From the NCBI RefSeq assembly GCF_008831285.2, contig NC_045146.1, positions 2,504,001-2,568,000 of the forward strand: 64,000 bases of DNA. Direction: 5' to 3'. Positions 1 through 14,000 of this stretch are shown here, piece after piece; the first letter of the stretch is position 1, and the number at the start of each line of letters is the position of its first letter. This DNA is from Nymphaea colorata (Eukaryota; Streptophyta; Magnoliopsida; Nymphaeales; Nymphaeaceae). Under the pieces are notes generated by a model. That model saw only the letters and a list, made by a program, of their open reading frames with translations. It was not told the origin of the DNA and did no database searches. The position numbers were made by a program, and so were the translations under genes.

Positions 1-2370
1 AAATTTCCTGCCCTTACACACCACAACAAAATGGTGTAGTTGAGCGGAAACATCGACATATAGTTGAAAGCGCCATGAGCATGATGCATGATACTAATGT
101 GCCCATTTCTTTGTGGACTGAAGCCTTCCATACTGCTGTATACATAATAAATTGTTTGCCTATGACACTCTTGATGTCTAAATCGCCATATTTTACACTC
201 TTAGGCAAACAACCTGATTACAAGAACTTGAAGGTTTTTTGTTGTGTATGCTATGTTCACGTTGATGCTGCCTTGAGGAACAAGTTTCAAGACAAAGCTA
301 TTCAATGTAGATTCGTTGGATATGCTGATGAATATAAAGGTTTTCGATGCTATGATCCAACAACTAAACGTATCAAAACTTCAAGAAATGTCATTTTTGA
401 TGAACATAGTTTTGATAATACAAATGAAATGCCTATGACCATTGAATCTTATGATCCCTGGACCAGTACACAGTTATTCAATGCAGATCCTGTTATAGAA
501 AATGATGTGCCTCAAAGTGAAGATTCAGAGAGAGCAATACAACCGTCGGATATGGCTCAAAGTGAAAATCAAGAAGATCCAACACAGTCATCACGAAAAC
601 AATAATGAAGAACAGAGCAACGATGCACATCGGTATTCGGGTCTTATCTACAGTCGACGACTAAGGGACAGAGATGCTCACAGTGAAGAAGACAACATGC
701 CCCACCTTAGAAGATCCCAACGCATTTGTCATCCCATTCACAGGTGGGTTAGCTATGATTCTTTATCACTTGATTTTCAGTTATTCATGGCAAAAGTTGG
801 CAAGGAGGATGAACCTACTTCATTTGATCAAGCATCAAAATCACATCATTGGAGAAAGGCTATGAAAGAAGAAATGGATGCCTTGCATGAATGTGGAACA
901 TGAGAGATCGTTCCGAGGCCACACGAAAAGAACGTAGTGGGCTCCAAATGGGTATACAAAATTAAATACAAACCTGACGGCAGCATAGAAAGACACAAAG
1001 CAAGGTTAGTAGCAAAAGGGTTTACACAACAATATGTAGAAGATTATGATGAGACATTCAGCCCTGTGATCAAAATGGGAACAATTCGCGTGATTATATC
1101 ATTGGCAGTTGAATATGGATGGAGACTACATCAAATGGACGTGAAAAATGCTTTTCTTCATGGTGATTTAAGGGAGGAAGTATATATGGAACAACCTCCA
1201 GGATACGCGAAAAGAGACTCTCATGCATGGGTTTGCAAACTAAGAAAATCTATTTATGGACTTAAACAGGCCTCACTTTCGTGGTTTGACAGCTTCTCTT
1301 GCAAGATTCAAGAATGTGGTTTTCGAAGATGTCCTCTAAATCATTCTCTTTTCATTTATCGAAAGGAAAACATATTTACTTTACTTCTTATATATGTTGA
1401 TGATATTGTTATCACAGGCAATTCAGAAAAACACATAGAAGAAGCTAAAGTTTTGATGATGCAAAACTTCAAAATGAAAGAGCTTGGTGATTTACGATTC
1501 TTTCTTGGAGTGGAGATTGATAGGCACAATAATCGCCTCACACTGACACAACAGAAATACACGTTGGATCTGCTGAAAAAGTCAGGTATGTCTGATTGTA
1601 AGCCTGTTGGAACTCCTAGTGTTCTAAATCAAAGACTAACTGCTCAAGATGGGGAGTTATATGAAGATCCTACGCAATATCGAAGTATTGTTGGGGCACT
1701 TCAATATCTTACATTTACTAGACCAGATATTATATATGCTGTGAATCAAGTATCTCAATTTATGCATGCACCTAGAGATACTCACATGGATGTTGTCAAA
1801 AGAATATTAAGATATCTTAAAGGGACAGCAGGAGATGGCTTAGTTTATGGTAAGAGTGAAAATATAACTACTGGACATCAACTTATGACATTCACAGATG
1901 CAGATTGAGCTGGAGATCCCGATCAAAGAAAGTCCATTTCTGGTTTTTGTATTTTCATTGGACGTAATCTTGTGTCTTGGAGTTGTCGAAAGCAAAAGGC
2001 AGTAGCAAGATCCAGCACTGAAGCTGAATACAGATGCATGGCTGCAGGTACTGCTGAAGTTACATGGGTTAGACATTTGCTAGAAGACATTGGAGAAAAG
2101 ATTAAAACATCAATGTTAATGTGCGATAATCAAAGCGCTATTAACATTGCCTTTAATCCCGTACAACATGGTCGAACAAAGCACATTGAGATTGATCAAC
2201 ACTTTGTTAGACAAAAGGTGGAAGACAAGGAGATTCAGCCTATTTATGTTCGTACAGATGAACAAGTTGCAGACTTATTTACAAAAGGATTAACAAAGGA
2301 ACAATTCTGGTTTCTAAAAGGCAAGTTGTACATGGTGCAAAACCATGCACAACTTGAGGGAGGGTGTTAA
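1..2370 (+). pseudogene. Degenerate copia pol (integrase end, RT, RNase H)
   Basis: Part of the copia polyprotein. About 75-605 reads as the integrase C-terminal part. About 640-900 is the linker entering RT. 937-1908 is RT with the catalytic YVDD at 1393-1404 and the typical GSKWVYKIKYKPDGS opening. 1909-2370 is RNase H, ending LEGGC with its stop codon inside the LTR. Three lesions are visible: a frameshift between about 575 and 620, a TGA at 901-903 where the family has Trp before Glu-Ile, and a TGA at 1906-1908 where the family has Trp after Ala-Asp. Both nonsense codons fit TGG to TGA transitions. The reading is otherwise open, so inactivation is moderately old. Confidence 0.92.
2356..2364 (+). 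other. Polypurine tract of left copia element
   Basis: GAGGGAGGG lies directly before the LTR start TGTTA at 2365. In retrotransposons this tract primes plus-strand DNA synthesis. Its position between the RNase H end and the LTR is diagnostic. Confidence 0.85.
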
Positions 2371-2680
2371 AATATAAATCCTTCACCAGCACGTTGAAGA
2401 GGAGTCTCTTAGGATTCCACCTCCTTGTAGAATGTGTTAAGATATTTAATGTCCTTGTAACATGTGAAGAGTCTCCCAGGATTCTATGTTGTAGTTAATA
2501 TCCTTGTAATATGTGAAGTCTCTTAGGTTTCTATGATGTAATTAATGTCCTTGGAGCTTGTGAAATCTCCTAGAATTCTACGATTGGAGACTCTTAGAAT
2601 TCTGGAAATGGGATTATAAATAGAGGCCGTGCAAACCATTTTGGCTACGGCTTCTTCTCCTCAGTTTCTTCTTGTTTTCA

Positions 2681-2726
<46 letters not shown>

Positions 2727-2964
2727 ATCTTCCTGCGTGAGTGCTGTTTTCTGGTTACAGATATTGGTGCTAGATTTCTATCAAAACCTACGGATAAATC
2801 CTTTGTTACTGAGAAGTGAAAACCTTTGACTACATGACCTTGAAGTTCTCGGGTTTTCAGCAGTGAGGTTTCTCTCAGTTATCTTTCAGTTAAGTTGGCT
2901 TTCTAAGAAAAATTTCAGCAAATTTTTAGAAATAAAGAAACCTAAAATTTAGGCAAGAATAACA
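2365..2964 (+). repeat. 3' LTR of left copia element
   Basis: It starts TGTTA just after the purine tract. The proposed end at TAACA (2960-2964) gives a perfect 5-bp terminal inverted repeat and a 600-bp LTR. It holds tandemly repeated U3 blocks (2401-2586), a TATA box (2615-2623) and a CT microsatellite (about 2683-2720). The right boundary is inferred, because the partner LTR is outside the window and could not be compared. Confidence 0.7.
2615..2623 (+). promoter_or_regulatory. TATA box of copia LTR
   Basis: TATAAATAG lies in the middle of the LTR, at the expected U3/R position, downstream of repeated U3 blocks and upstream of a CT-rich leader. This is the usual layout of a copia LTR promoter. 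Confidence 0.6.
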
Positions 2965-4198
2965 TTGAAAAAAACTAATAAAAGACAAAAAAAAGTAGAT
3001 AAAATGATAAAAAAAATAATGTCTTCATTATCATAAAATTGATGATAAATAATTCAGTTTAAATTTAAAGTCGAATATATGATGGTATTAACGTTATAAA
3101 AGAGAAAAACGAAAAAAAAAATGAAAATTTTATTTTTCATGTTTTAAAAAAAGGTGACTTTTAAAAGTTTTTTGTCTCTTACATTTTTTGTGTTAATATT
3201 GCTTTGAAACTATCAGGACATCTGTGACACTGAGATACATCAATTTAAATCATTAGACATGATATTCGCAAAATATTATTAGTATTACCACCTGTGTTTT
3301 GAACATGTTCTGCCTTCATGCCTATTGTTTAAGAACTCAAAACCATAGTATTAAATCACGCTAAAGATTATAAAACTATAAATTTCGCCAACAGTAACAC
3401 ATTGTTACTTGGTCCAGAGCCATTGTCCATTTTAAACTTAACATGTTACATTGAGTCTTCGTACTTTCAAAGGAAAAGGCTAGTGACAAGCTTACAACCC
3501 AGGGACGTGGCAAAAACAGCAATATCTGTCACCATTTTCCAAGATAAAAGCTTGTGTACAAGATCCCAAGGCAATGGCACAATTTGAGATGGGCCACTGA
3601 TAGTAGATGGCCTGACATATCTTCCAACTCCACAAAGTTACAGACCCCTCATGGGCCAGAGACCAAAGGTTCCTTGAGTGTAAAGGGTCTTTGACTCTTC
3701 GTCAATGAACTTTACACTACCAAGGAGGTGATCATATGTAACTCAGGATAGACCAGTGCCACTAGTTCTCACAGGACAGTGGGTTCTCCGTTAATAGAAA
3801 CACAAACATACACGAAAACACATCTAATAGCTACAAAGATTAAGAAAAAAACACAAGCACGTCTAGTAGCTAGCTCGATGAATGAAAAGAATAAATGTTA
3901 GTTAGCATTTTAAGAGTGAATTAATCATATTGCGCTACCATTAGATGCATGGTGAGTGATAGAAAGTGCCGTCTATGCACCAGTCCCATATTTGTTCACT
4001 ATTTCAAGTTATTGGTATGCCTTCTCTAGTCATATCTATCAAAAAGTGCTTTATAAGGTCATGTACCATTCACGAAGTTAATTTTTGGCAAGCCTTCTTC
4101 TCTCCACAGTGCTACATTGTCATACACTAGCAGAAAATGCAATTTTCCCAAGGTAAGAGAAAAGAGGCAAAAGAAAAAAAGAATGATATGAGTGATAC
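2965..4198. other. Intronic sequence, no gene seen
   Basis: This stretch lies between the left copia LTR and exon 12 of the RBM28-type gene. It starts with AT-rich repeat-like sequence (to about 3190). The short open frames show no recognisable domain and no exon with flanking splice sites. The acidic segment that follows the third RRM in RBM28 relatives was looked for on the minus strand and not found, so the next exon is probably left of the window. Confidence 0.5.
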
Positions 4199-4307
4199 CA
4201 TCCAAAGGTTTATCAGTAGTAGAGCTAGTGTAGATCTTCTTTGAAACTGCCCAATCAACAGCAACAACTCTTTTTCCAACTTTCTGTCCATTGACCATTG
4301 AGATAGC
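4199..4307 (-). CDS. RBM28-type gene, coding exon 12
   Basis: It encodes [20 protein letters not shown] and the following VSKKIYTSS, the RRM3 end and the family signature. The acceptor is GCGTAG and the donor GTATCA; phase 0 in, 1 out. It is the last exon of this gene found in the window. Confidence 0.9.
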
Positions 4308-7300
4308 CTACGCCAGAATGGACAAATCAATTATCAAAAACATGCTCCTTGTGAAAATTAAATATTGAAAACAAAATCATTCCCAAGAAGGAAAAGGCAA
4401 AAAATGAACCTTTTCTGCATCTTTCTTGCAAGTGAAAGTAACAAAAGCAAAGCCCTTTGACGTTCTGTTGAACATGGAGAAACAAACACTTATTTTCTTT
4501 TCAATAAAGAAGAGACACTTATTTGCTTTAAGCTTTGCACATACCCTTTCTCAGACGAGTACGGAATGGATACCTTCCACACAAAGCCAGCTGAACGAAA
4601 CAAACTGCTAATCTCTTCAGCGGTAACCTGAAAATAGATTCAAACAGGTTAGATGTAAGGTAAACCTTCCTTGCCATACAAAATATATATCTTATACAGT
4701 CTGTAACAACCTTGAAGGGCAGATTTCTTATGATAACCCGCCATCTCTGAGTCTTCGAACCCTGCTTGGATGTTTGACAGTAAAGTATGAGAAAGATATT
4801 ACCCCACTGGTGCTTAAAGATTATGTGTGAGGATGCAAGTACAAATGCATATAGAGGCAAACAAAACATGCCATCTTTTTCTCGATGAATATCTCATGTT
4901 ATATAAATCTGAATTTGCTATTTTGCTATTTTAAGTAGAATCACAGACCATGGATGCTACATATCAAAACCCTATAACCAAAAACCCTCAGAAACTAATA
5001 CATCTATTTTTTTCTTCGTGTTATGTTTTAAATTTTATGCATCTAACAAAAAGCAGGAGTGAATAAGGCAATGGCAGGTGTTTGACCACAGTTGAGTCGG
5101 AAGCAATGGTTCAGGCAAGGTACATGAACAACCATTTCTTTCATATAATCAAACAACCAAGACTTTCGAGAAAATAACTTGGTTGTTCTCCAGCATTAGA
5201 TCAGATTAAATCATAAAAAACCTTGATACCTCCACCATTAGTAGCATTTGCACAATTATCTACATGTCTCTTGGATTCCTAACAGAGTAAGAATAACCGA
5301 TATACTGGAGTAAACACTTGACAATCACATCAGATATGCAAACCAATAACGTGCAGGTCATCTGCAATTGTGTACATTTTCTTATGCAATATATGTTCTT
5401 ATCTTCTTTTTTATTCAAAATTTTCAAAGTTTAACCATATCCACAAGGAATTGAGGAAAAGAATCAAAAAGTGATCCATTAACACCTATATCTAATGTCA
5501 ACATTTATACACGCTAATTTTGGTACCTATGAGATTTTATATTTCATGCATGGAATATCTGCATTGTACAAAATTGTTGTCCTACTAGCTATGAGCTGAA
5601 TGTACGCAGTGCCAAAGCAAATTCTTCCAAACCTAAATGGAAGACAATTTACTTCTGCTCCTGCATAACATATCTGAAAGAAAAAACTATTTGTTGCTTA
5701 GCTGTTAAACAAGGTATTTCTTCAGCAGAAACACATAGTATTAGGAGTCCATCCTGGATCTTGATCTGTACATAATGAGATCAGATCCAGTCAGCACCAA
5801 CATAATTTTATACATGCCGTAATTATTTTGTAAGTTGAGGACACTATCTTCCTTCGACTTTATCTCTCGTGTTTAAGTAATGAAATTAGGGCACACTGGA
5901 GAAAGAAGAAGTAGGGCCCATTCAGCTACATTCTTCTTCCTCTCTATACTGTGCAAGATAATCCCGGTGAAATTCTTGAATTCTAGCATCGTATTAGAGC
6001 CAGGTTGGATTCAGGCCTTGTCATTGTCTCCAAAAGGTGTGCCTTGAGGTAGTGTTTGAATGCAAGGTTTTTTTTTTAAAAAATGGTAAACAAAAGCAGG
6101 AAATTTTCCCTACCTATATTGCTCCTGCTCCATCTTAAAAGGTGTTTGTGGCCATTCTAGATTATTGTACAGCAACAAAGTTCTGGACTAAACAGGCAGA
6201 CTTATTCTCATTTATCTGAGGCAAGGATCTTGTACTAAAAGCGAGAGTTTCAACATTCAAAGAAATGCTCTATGTCCATTATGGAGTATCTGAACAAAGT
6301 AAAAAGCATCACACATCAACCGGCAATTGCAGATTGTGAGATGCAGGACAAACATAAGGTACAACAAACGTTTAGCAGTCAGGGGCCAGATTATCATGTG
6401 CTAGCCACATTAGACGCCAGATCATCATGTGCTAGTCATCTCAAAGAAAATCTGGGACCAAGCTCTGATACAATGTACTGTTAAACACTATATCAGTCGA
6501 TAATCAAAACACTATAACAGTTGTGCCCGCCTACTATGCCCAACTTTGAAGATTTTACTGGCAGAACTTCTAAAATATGAAATAAATTTGGAAGGCACTG
6601 GAAAAGATTTTGAGAAGCAGCCCGATTTGAATGAAACTCTTGTTATTGGAGTAACATCTAGTTATGGGTGTGGAGAAAGGACATGCTGCCCGATCCACAT
6701 GAAGTTCTTGTTACTGGAGTGGCATCTAGTTGTGAAGTGTGAATCGAATTACAAGGAGGATCTGGTAGAGACTAGAATGGCAAGGAAGCAGAAATTACTT
6801 CTCACTCCCAACACATCACCATCTTGGTCTGCAGATAATTAAAATCTCAAGGTTGTCCCCACTTCATACGTAATAAAAGAGGGCATGTCAAGGCTAATTG
6901 TTGGTCTAATCCTCTAAACAACGGCAAAGTTCAACATGCAAAGCCAATGGAAAATAGCCAGAAATAACAAAAGATTAGTGGTCATGTCAGGGAGTTTCCT
7001 ATCTATGCTCCCCAACCTAAATTTGAAAAATAATGATCAAGGCACATGGTATATAGATTCTGGAACAACTGTTCAGGTTATAAGTGTTATTGCTAAGCTC
7101 TCAAACCTCATTCTTTATTTTGGTAAAAATAGTATTGTAACTGGGAATGGATCTCACCACTCCATTTTTCACACAGGAAATTCTATTTTCTGTCAGATGC
7201 TTTTATTCCTCTATCTGAAGTCTTGTACTTTCGAATACAAAAAGGAACATTGTTTTTACCACTAAACCTCTGGATGATACTAATTCTTTTGCTGAATTTA

Positions 7301-10300
7301 CTCCTATGTCTGGTAAGGATTGTCACAAAAAGGGACATTCGTTGAAGGGAAGCAACAAGGGAATATATACATTTTTCAAAAAAGAGCCCAGGATTGTGGT
7401 CCTGTTGTCTAAAAGAAGTTATCAAAGCTTATCGATTCATTGTTTGATCCTTTGTAATCTTCTAAGAATGTCTTTGATATTTCAAACAGTAATAAGCCAA
7501 ATCTTTGGCATGGTCAACTAGGTCATTGTAGTCATCCATCCTTGGAAAATCTTGCATCTAATGGCCTTATTCCTAGTACCAGTTTGGTTCCAGTTTGGTT
7601 CAAAATTATGACGCTTCAATGTGTGGGGCCTTAACTATGTAAAAGTCATGTTGTTTCATTTAATTCTACAAAATCAAAGAGCTTCAAAACCATTTCAACT
7701 TATTTATTTTGATATTTGGAGGCCTATCGCACAATGCACCAATTTTAAAAGTGCATATTATGTTACTTTAATAACAGTTACTCCTAATACTATGGATATT
7801 TTTGGTGAAACATAAGTTGGAACTTTTCAAGTTAGTTTATTCCTTCCCTGCTTTAGTGCAAAAATCAATTTTCTATTAATATTATGCATTTCCAATGTGA
7901 CGGTAGACGTGAGCATTCTTAAGACTTTATTGAAGTTTTCTAACATAATGAAATGAATTGCAGTGTTTTTTCCACTAATGAACCCCAAACAAGATGGCAC
8001 TGTCATAGTCTCATGTTTGTTGAAGTACTTCAAATATGTGACAGCCATGGTTCCAGTGGTCTATGGGCAAAAGTTTTACATTCAGAAGTTAATATTACAA
8101 ATTGTCTGAACATAACGCTTTTGCATAATAGTGACCTTACTTTACATCTCACATTGACAGTTTCCTGCAAAATAAGGTTCAGGAAAGCTTCTCAATTCTG
8201 ATTTTCAGGGTATGCTGATGCTGACAAGTTTCAAGCTTGATGAACTGAGCCAGTTAGTAGACGTATTAACATTTCTCGAGATGTTGTCTTTGATGAACAC
8301 AAATTGGGAAGAAAACTTTTCAGCAGCCAATTCTTCCTAATGAAACATATTATTTGTGGCTTAGAGCGGAGTTATTTAACACCATAAATGGAGATTGCCC
8401 TTCCACTTGTGACCAGCAGCAACCTTGCTTTGGCACAAAAAAATACCTATCCCTCACAGACAGTAGTTTTATAACCTTTGAGCATAAACAAATTCAAAGA
8501 TCATGCATGCAAGGCAGAACAAAACACCACCCTTCCAAGTCAATGCTCAATCACATGATTCTCTTCTGGTCCCCCAGAAGGTCTCAGAGACATCACGATC
8601 TGAAGGAAGGTGGGTTAACTATAAAATAAAACTCTGAAACTTTAATTGTTAATTTCTCAAGATATAAGCATGATGAATCTATATCATTTTTATCAAGCAC
8701 CTAAGTCGAAAAGATGGTTGAGGCTACGAATAAGGAAATGGTAAAAATAAAATCATATGAGTGCAGAACATGGGTTTTTTTAACCATGATCTAACAAGAA
8801 AAATGTTTTAGGTTCAAAACAGGCATACAAGAACAACATAAGCCAAACAAAGAAAGCTATAAAGCAAGATTTATAGCAAAGGCATTTATTTACAAATATG
8901 GGCATGATTATAACAAGACCTTCAGTCTCATTGTTGCCATGGATCGCGGTCAGTTAAAAGGTCAGTGAGATGTCGAGAATGTCTTTTTCCGGGGAGATTT
9001 GAATGGGGAAGTGCATATGGAACAAGCCTCAGGGATATCAAAGGCAACCCCAATAAATGTATGTAAACTGCAATGTGCCATGTATGGCCTAGAACAAGCA
9101 TCATGCTCTTTGTTGCATCCAATCATAATCAGATCATTCATTGTTCATTTCAGCGGTGCAGCACAATCACATGATCACTGATCTATATAAACAATATTAT
9201 TGTCATAATCAACTCAGGTGCTCACACTCAAACAGTCAAAATTTGAGGTTAGGAGCTTAAGATACTTTCTAGGGGTTGAATAGGAACAATGGTAGACAAA
9301 TTTGACTCAACATAAAAACAAATTAGATCTATTGAGCAGAAGGGACAGAAGATTGTAAACCTTTGGCCATTCCTAGCATATCGCATCACAAACATAGCTC
9401 CCAAAATTTATCTATATGATGATCATGTGAGATATTGAAGCATAATAGGTATGTAAATACCTTATGTTGACCACTGATATTGTTTGTCTTGTGAACCAAA
9501 TTCTTATGCATAAGCCATGAACTGGAAGTGGACACAAGGATGTGAAAACAATAGTAGGATATTTGAAGAAACAGTTGATGAGTTCTTGTACAAACCATAT
9601 GCGACAGCAAAAGGAGGAGATAACATTATTTCTTATAGAAATGCAAATTAGGCAGTCAACTCTTATGAGCTAAAGTCAGTTTTGAGATAATGAATTTTGA
9701 TAATGCTAGGTGTCTTGGAAGAGTAAGAAGCAAAAAGTTGTTAGCACCGAATTAGAATGGAGGCACATGCCTGCTGCTTCAGTGGAGATTACATTGTTTA
9801 GACAGTTGTTTTGAAACTTAGTGAAAATATTTTGATGTCCCTTTTATTGTGCAATAACCAAAGCCCCATACAAACATCATTCCATCTCATGTACCATAAC
9901 ATTGAACTTGATTAGTAGCAGTCGGATTTTGTCTCCTTTTGTGCAGACTGAAAATCAAGTGGCTGGCTTATTCACCAAAGAGCTAACAAAAAACAAATTG
10001 TTGTTTCTGAAGAACAACTTGCCCATGGTTCAGAACCATGGAGTCATGGACAACTTGAGAGACTATGAGGAGTCATTTGCCTGATCTAGATCTGGATCCA
10101 ATCAAATGAAGCCAGTCAAGTTGGTGTCTATGTTGTTTTATACATGTTAGTATTTGTAAGTTGAGGACAATATTGTCCTTTTTATGTTATCTCTCTTTGT
10201 CTATATGTAATGATATTAGGACACCATGGAGAAAAGAGAAGGCATAACCCATTTCAGTTCCTTTCTTCTTCCTCTCCTTCTTCCTTTTTGTGGAAGATAA

Positions 10301-11032
10301 ACTTCATAAAATCTTGGATTCTCACATACAGTACTTAAGGTACAAAAGTAGCATATCTTCCACTGGACTTGTAAGAAAAATATGAACATTGTTCTTAATA
10401 GCAAATTCCAACAGTTAATATACATTATGCAGCTTCTGAAGTATTAAATTGAAGCATCAATATGAAAAATATCAACGAACCAGTAGACAAAAATTTTATG
10501 CTCTCAAACAGGTATAGGGTGTGGATACAGCATATTTCAAAATAGCACGGTTAAACGGGTACGGTGAGGGTGTATATAAACTAGTAATTCACAGACAATT
10601 ACATCCCGAATGAAAATGGGATGATCTGGACTGTTCGATCTGATTTAATCAGATAGCTCAGATGAAGGGCACCCTTTCAATCTTTTTGTTCTCCAGTTTG
10701 CTTAAAAAGGAAAAAAAATGTGGCTCTCTCGCTCTCTTTCTCTCCCTTGCATTGGCCATGGCCAACCAGATGTAGCCCTCACTACCTCGAATGCATCCGG
10801 GGTTGCTGATGCAGAGAGGCACTAGATCAGCACCAACGCACATAGGCCAGCCTGGCTGCATCCACGATGCCTATCAATGAGAGAGAGGGGGAGAGAGAGA
10901 TATATTTAAAAAAAGGAGATGAGTTGCCAGGGCAGCCAATTTAACTAATATGTAGCTACATCATGCCTAAGGCCCTGAAGCAGCTACCTCAGCCTGTCAG
11001 GTAAGCAACAACCTCATCATTGTGTCATTCTA

Positions 11033-11077
<45 letters not shown>

Positions 11078-14000
11078 GCACACACATACACAGAACAAAA
11101 TTAACAGGTAACAAGATAATCACTCTATTTTTTAATATTGGCAAGTCCAAATGAGTTAGGTTTTAAGCCACAAAATGCTCACATACCTCTCCCCCTAGTT
11201 GCCGTGCCCAAACACAGATTCCCTTTATCTCTCTTTGATGCAGCCGGGCAACAGCAGCACGAGCTGCTTTGACACTAGAAAAGAGCACAGCAGAAGCTTC
11301 TATCGTGCATCCATCCCGAACAAGTCCTACAACAAATTAATGCATTCTTTAATTGACAAACTCATGGTTAATAACAAATAAAATTATATCATATAGGTAC
11401 TCTTCTGTACATGCAAAGCCTACCATAATTTTTAGTTTTTCAATTAGTACCAGATACATCCAATGAACAAATGAGGTGATGAATTTCAAAAAGGAAGCAC
11501 TTGGTAGTGACACAAACACATACTAAAATGCAAGTGCAAATTGAAACTGATGACAAGTTTTAAACAAGCACTTGGCAGTGATATAAACACATACTAATAT
11601 GCAAGTGCAAATTAAAATTGTTAATATTCAAGGTCAGAAGTACTACCTTGATATAGTAGCCACAGGGTAAATGAAAAAGGAGACAAAGATACAAGTAAGT
11701 TAAAATTTTGTGTCCAACGAAAGAAATCAGCAAGGCAAGGGATCCTTGTTTTGTAAATAGGTTGGATGATGTACTTCTGGAGGCTTTTCATGAATATATT
11801 CTTGATACTAGTAACTACATTGTATTTGTGCAGGTGATAAATTTGGAATATAAGATCTTGGAAATTATTACGTCTTTAAATACCCCGGGAATTGATATTA
11901 AGTTATTAACCCATTTTAAGATTGTTATGGTCTTACTGATTTTTAAGACTGCTATGTTTATTTTTTTATATATGTTACTGCAATCACATACTTGTGATGA
12001 AAGAATGGTTTTGAGTCAAAATGAAAAATCTCATTCTTGAGCATTATTGACGCAAATTTGAAGGGATTCCTTGATGACTCAAGGTGATGTGAATTCTCGA
12101 GAGGAAACGTCATATTGTGGAGAACTAAGAAGCATGATTTGATGGCCAAGTGTTGCATTCAGTCAGAGAATTGATATGGCTGTAAGGGATAGTGAACCTA
12201 TGTTTGTTAGAAAATATAAACAAAAATGTAACAGCATTTCTGTAGGCAATACATGTACGAATAAATGCATGCATGCACATCTACATTATTATATATAAGA
12301 TGAGAATATATATCAGATTAGGATAAGTAATAAGTTGTACCTTTTTTCATTTTTCATCATTTTAACATTGTCTCATGATTTTCGTTTACCAGAAAACAAA
12401 GTAGTCGAAATCAGAAGGTGTTGGATGAAAAATGAAGAATAAGACTGCAGTACCTTTTGGAAAATCTCACACCATACAGACAACTTGTTGGGGCACTACT
12501 GTGCTTGAGTAGCCTTCTGCTCTGATATGCATTTGGTTAATAAATTTCAACATCCCTTTACTACTGGAGATGTGAATCATGCATTGCATATAATTAGACA
12601 TATTAAGGGTTCTTTATCCAGCACACTGCCCTAAACCATCGTGTTTTTTTTTATTTAATGTTTACTTTGGGGAAACCCTTATGCCTCCAAAGTTCTGGCT
12701 TGCTTCAAGGCCTGCGTGAAACCATTGTCTTTTTAATCAGACTTACTTACATGTGCTAATTCTAACTGTGGAGACTGCTGGTAGAAACTATGGGGAGACA
12801 AAAAGAATGAAAGCAATCAGGTCATCTCTTGCTAGAAAAAAATCCAGTCTATTGTAACTGACCTTAAAGGGCAGATGACTCAGACAGCATTAATCTGACT
12901 CCGGCTTTATCAGAGTGTGCAGCAAGAGGGGGAAAGGCAGAAAAAATAGAGCAACTTTTTCACTCATTGTGGGAATCATCAAAGGGAAATTCATGCCCTA
13001 GATCATGCTTCTAAAATAAAAATTATGATTTCTAAGCAATCAAATTTGAAGCACTGAGCCTTCATTTGTTTATGTGATTTCCTTCTTTTCATAGATAGCA
13101 AAGAGTCCGACCTTGGAGTGAGGCACTGCTTTAACCAGACGTACCTATGTCTGCTAGGGGTACAAAAAGAGTCGGTCTACTTGAAGTAGACTCATACAGG
13201 TCACATTGGTACAGCAGTATGGATTTGAGCATTGCAATTATAAAAGCTGCGGTGCAGGATATGCCTATGAACATGCGTATATGCATACATATACACCAAA
13301 ATTCAGAAAACATAACTTGATAGTTGATAATCTGCAATCATCCAAAAAAATCAAGAAACATAGTTTCATAAGTTCATTACCTAATCTGCCGTACTTGAAG
13401 ATAGAAAAATGAAAGCCATAAAAAAGACCACACCATGAAGCATCTGGTATGCTATAATTATCCATGTCCCTAACTGTTGATACCAAGACTGGTATGTCAC
13501 CCAACATGGAGTAGCATGTGACTTATCTCAAGCTCAATTCACCTAAACTCTCTCTAGCTTGATTGGAATAAAAAAAAAACGAGCTCGAACTCAAATCATC
13601 TACATGCCTAACTGTCACTTTCCCGGTAACGTAAATCTCTAAGGTGAAGGCCATTTTAATTTTTAGCCCAAGATTGGTATCTTCTTTTTTAATCAAGCAA
13701 CAATATAGTTCAGCTTAATACATTTTTTTTACCATCCAATTGCTTGAGGGGATGGTTTTGGATCTGGGTAAGCATTGCCAAAACTAGGACGTCGAGCATA
13801 TGAATCCAGTTTCAGGATCTCACACGTTACACAGTGGTGAACTGGTGATACGGTTCAATATGTGCAAATTTTTGTACATAATGAGATTAGCTTGTAGAGT
13901 AAGTATCCTCAAAAGTAAAATAACAAAAATTGAGATTCACCAACCATGAAGCTGAAGCTCCTCCTCAGGAAGAGGATAAGTAATGGTGACAAGATGATCA

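Larger units (their letters stand above)
1..2964 (+). mobile_element. Ty1/copia LTR retrotransposon, 3' part (5' end outside window)
   Basis: The window opens inside a Ty1/copia element. In order come the end of integrase, the reverse transcriptase, RNase H, a purine tract (2356-2364) and a 3' LTR starting TGTTA. Integrase before RT is the copia gene order. The element lies on the plus strand, opposite to the RBM28-type gene whose next exon to the right is at 4199, so it probably sits in intron 12 of that gene. It is no longer coding-competent. The 5' LTR, gag and protease are left of the window, so LTR divergence and target duplication cannot be read here. Confidence 0.93.
5762..10326 (+). 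mobile_element. Old full-length Ty1/copia element in RBM28 intron 8
   Basis: Two diverged LTRs of about 227 and 245 bp flank a primer-binding-like site, gag, protease, integrase, RT and RNase H remnants in copia order. All frames are broken many times and the LTRs differ at many sites, so this is the oldest complete copia copy here. It lies antisense to the host gene. No clear target-site duplication was found, as expected at this age. Confidence 0.85.

Noticed and set aside
3402-3587. 61-codon frame as a possible further RBM28 exon
   Set aside because: Wrong strand for the gene and no RRM or acidic-linker features.
11708-12040. 110-codon frame in RBM28 intron 7
   Set aside because: No known motif, no splice context and AT-rich composition; treated as chance.
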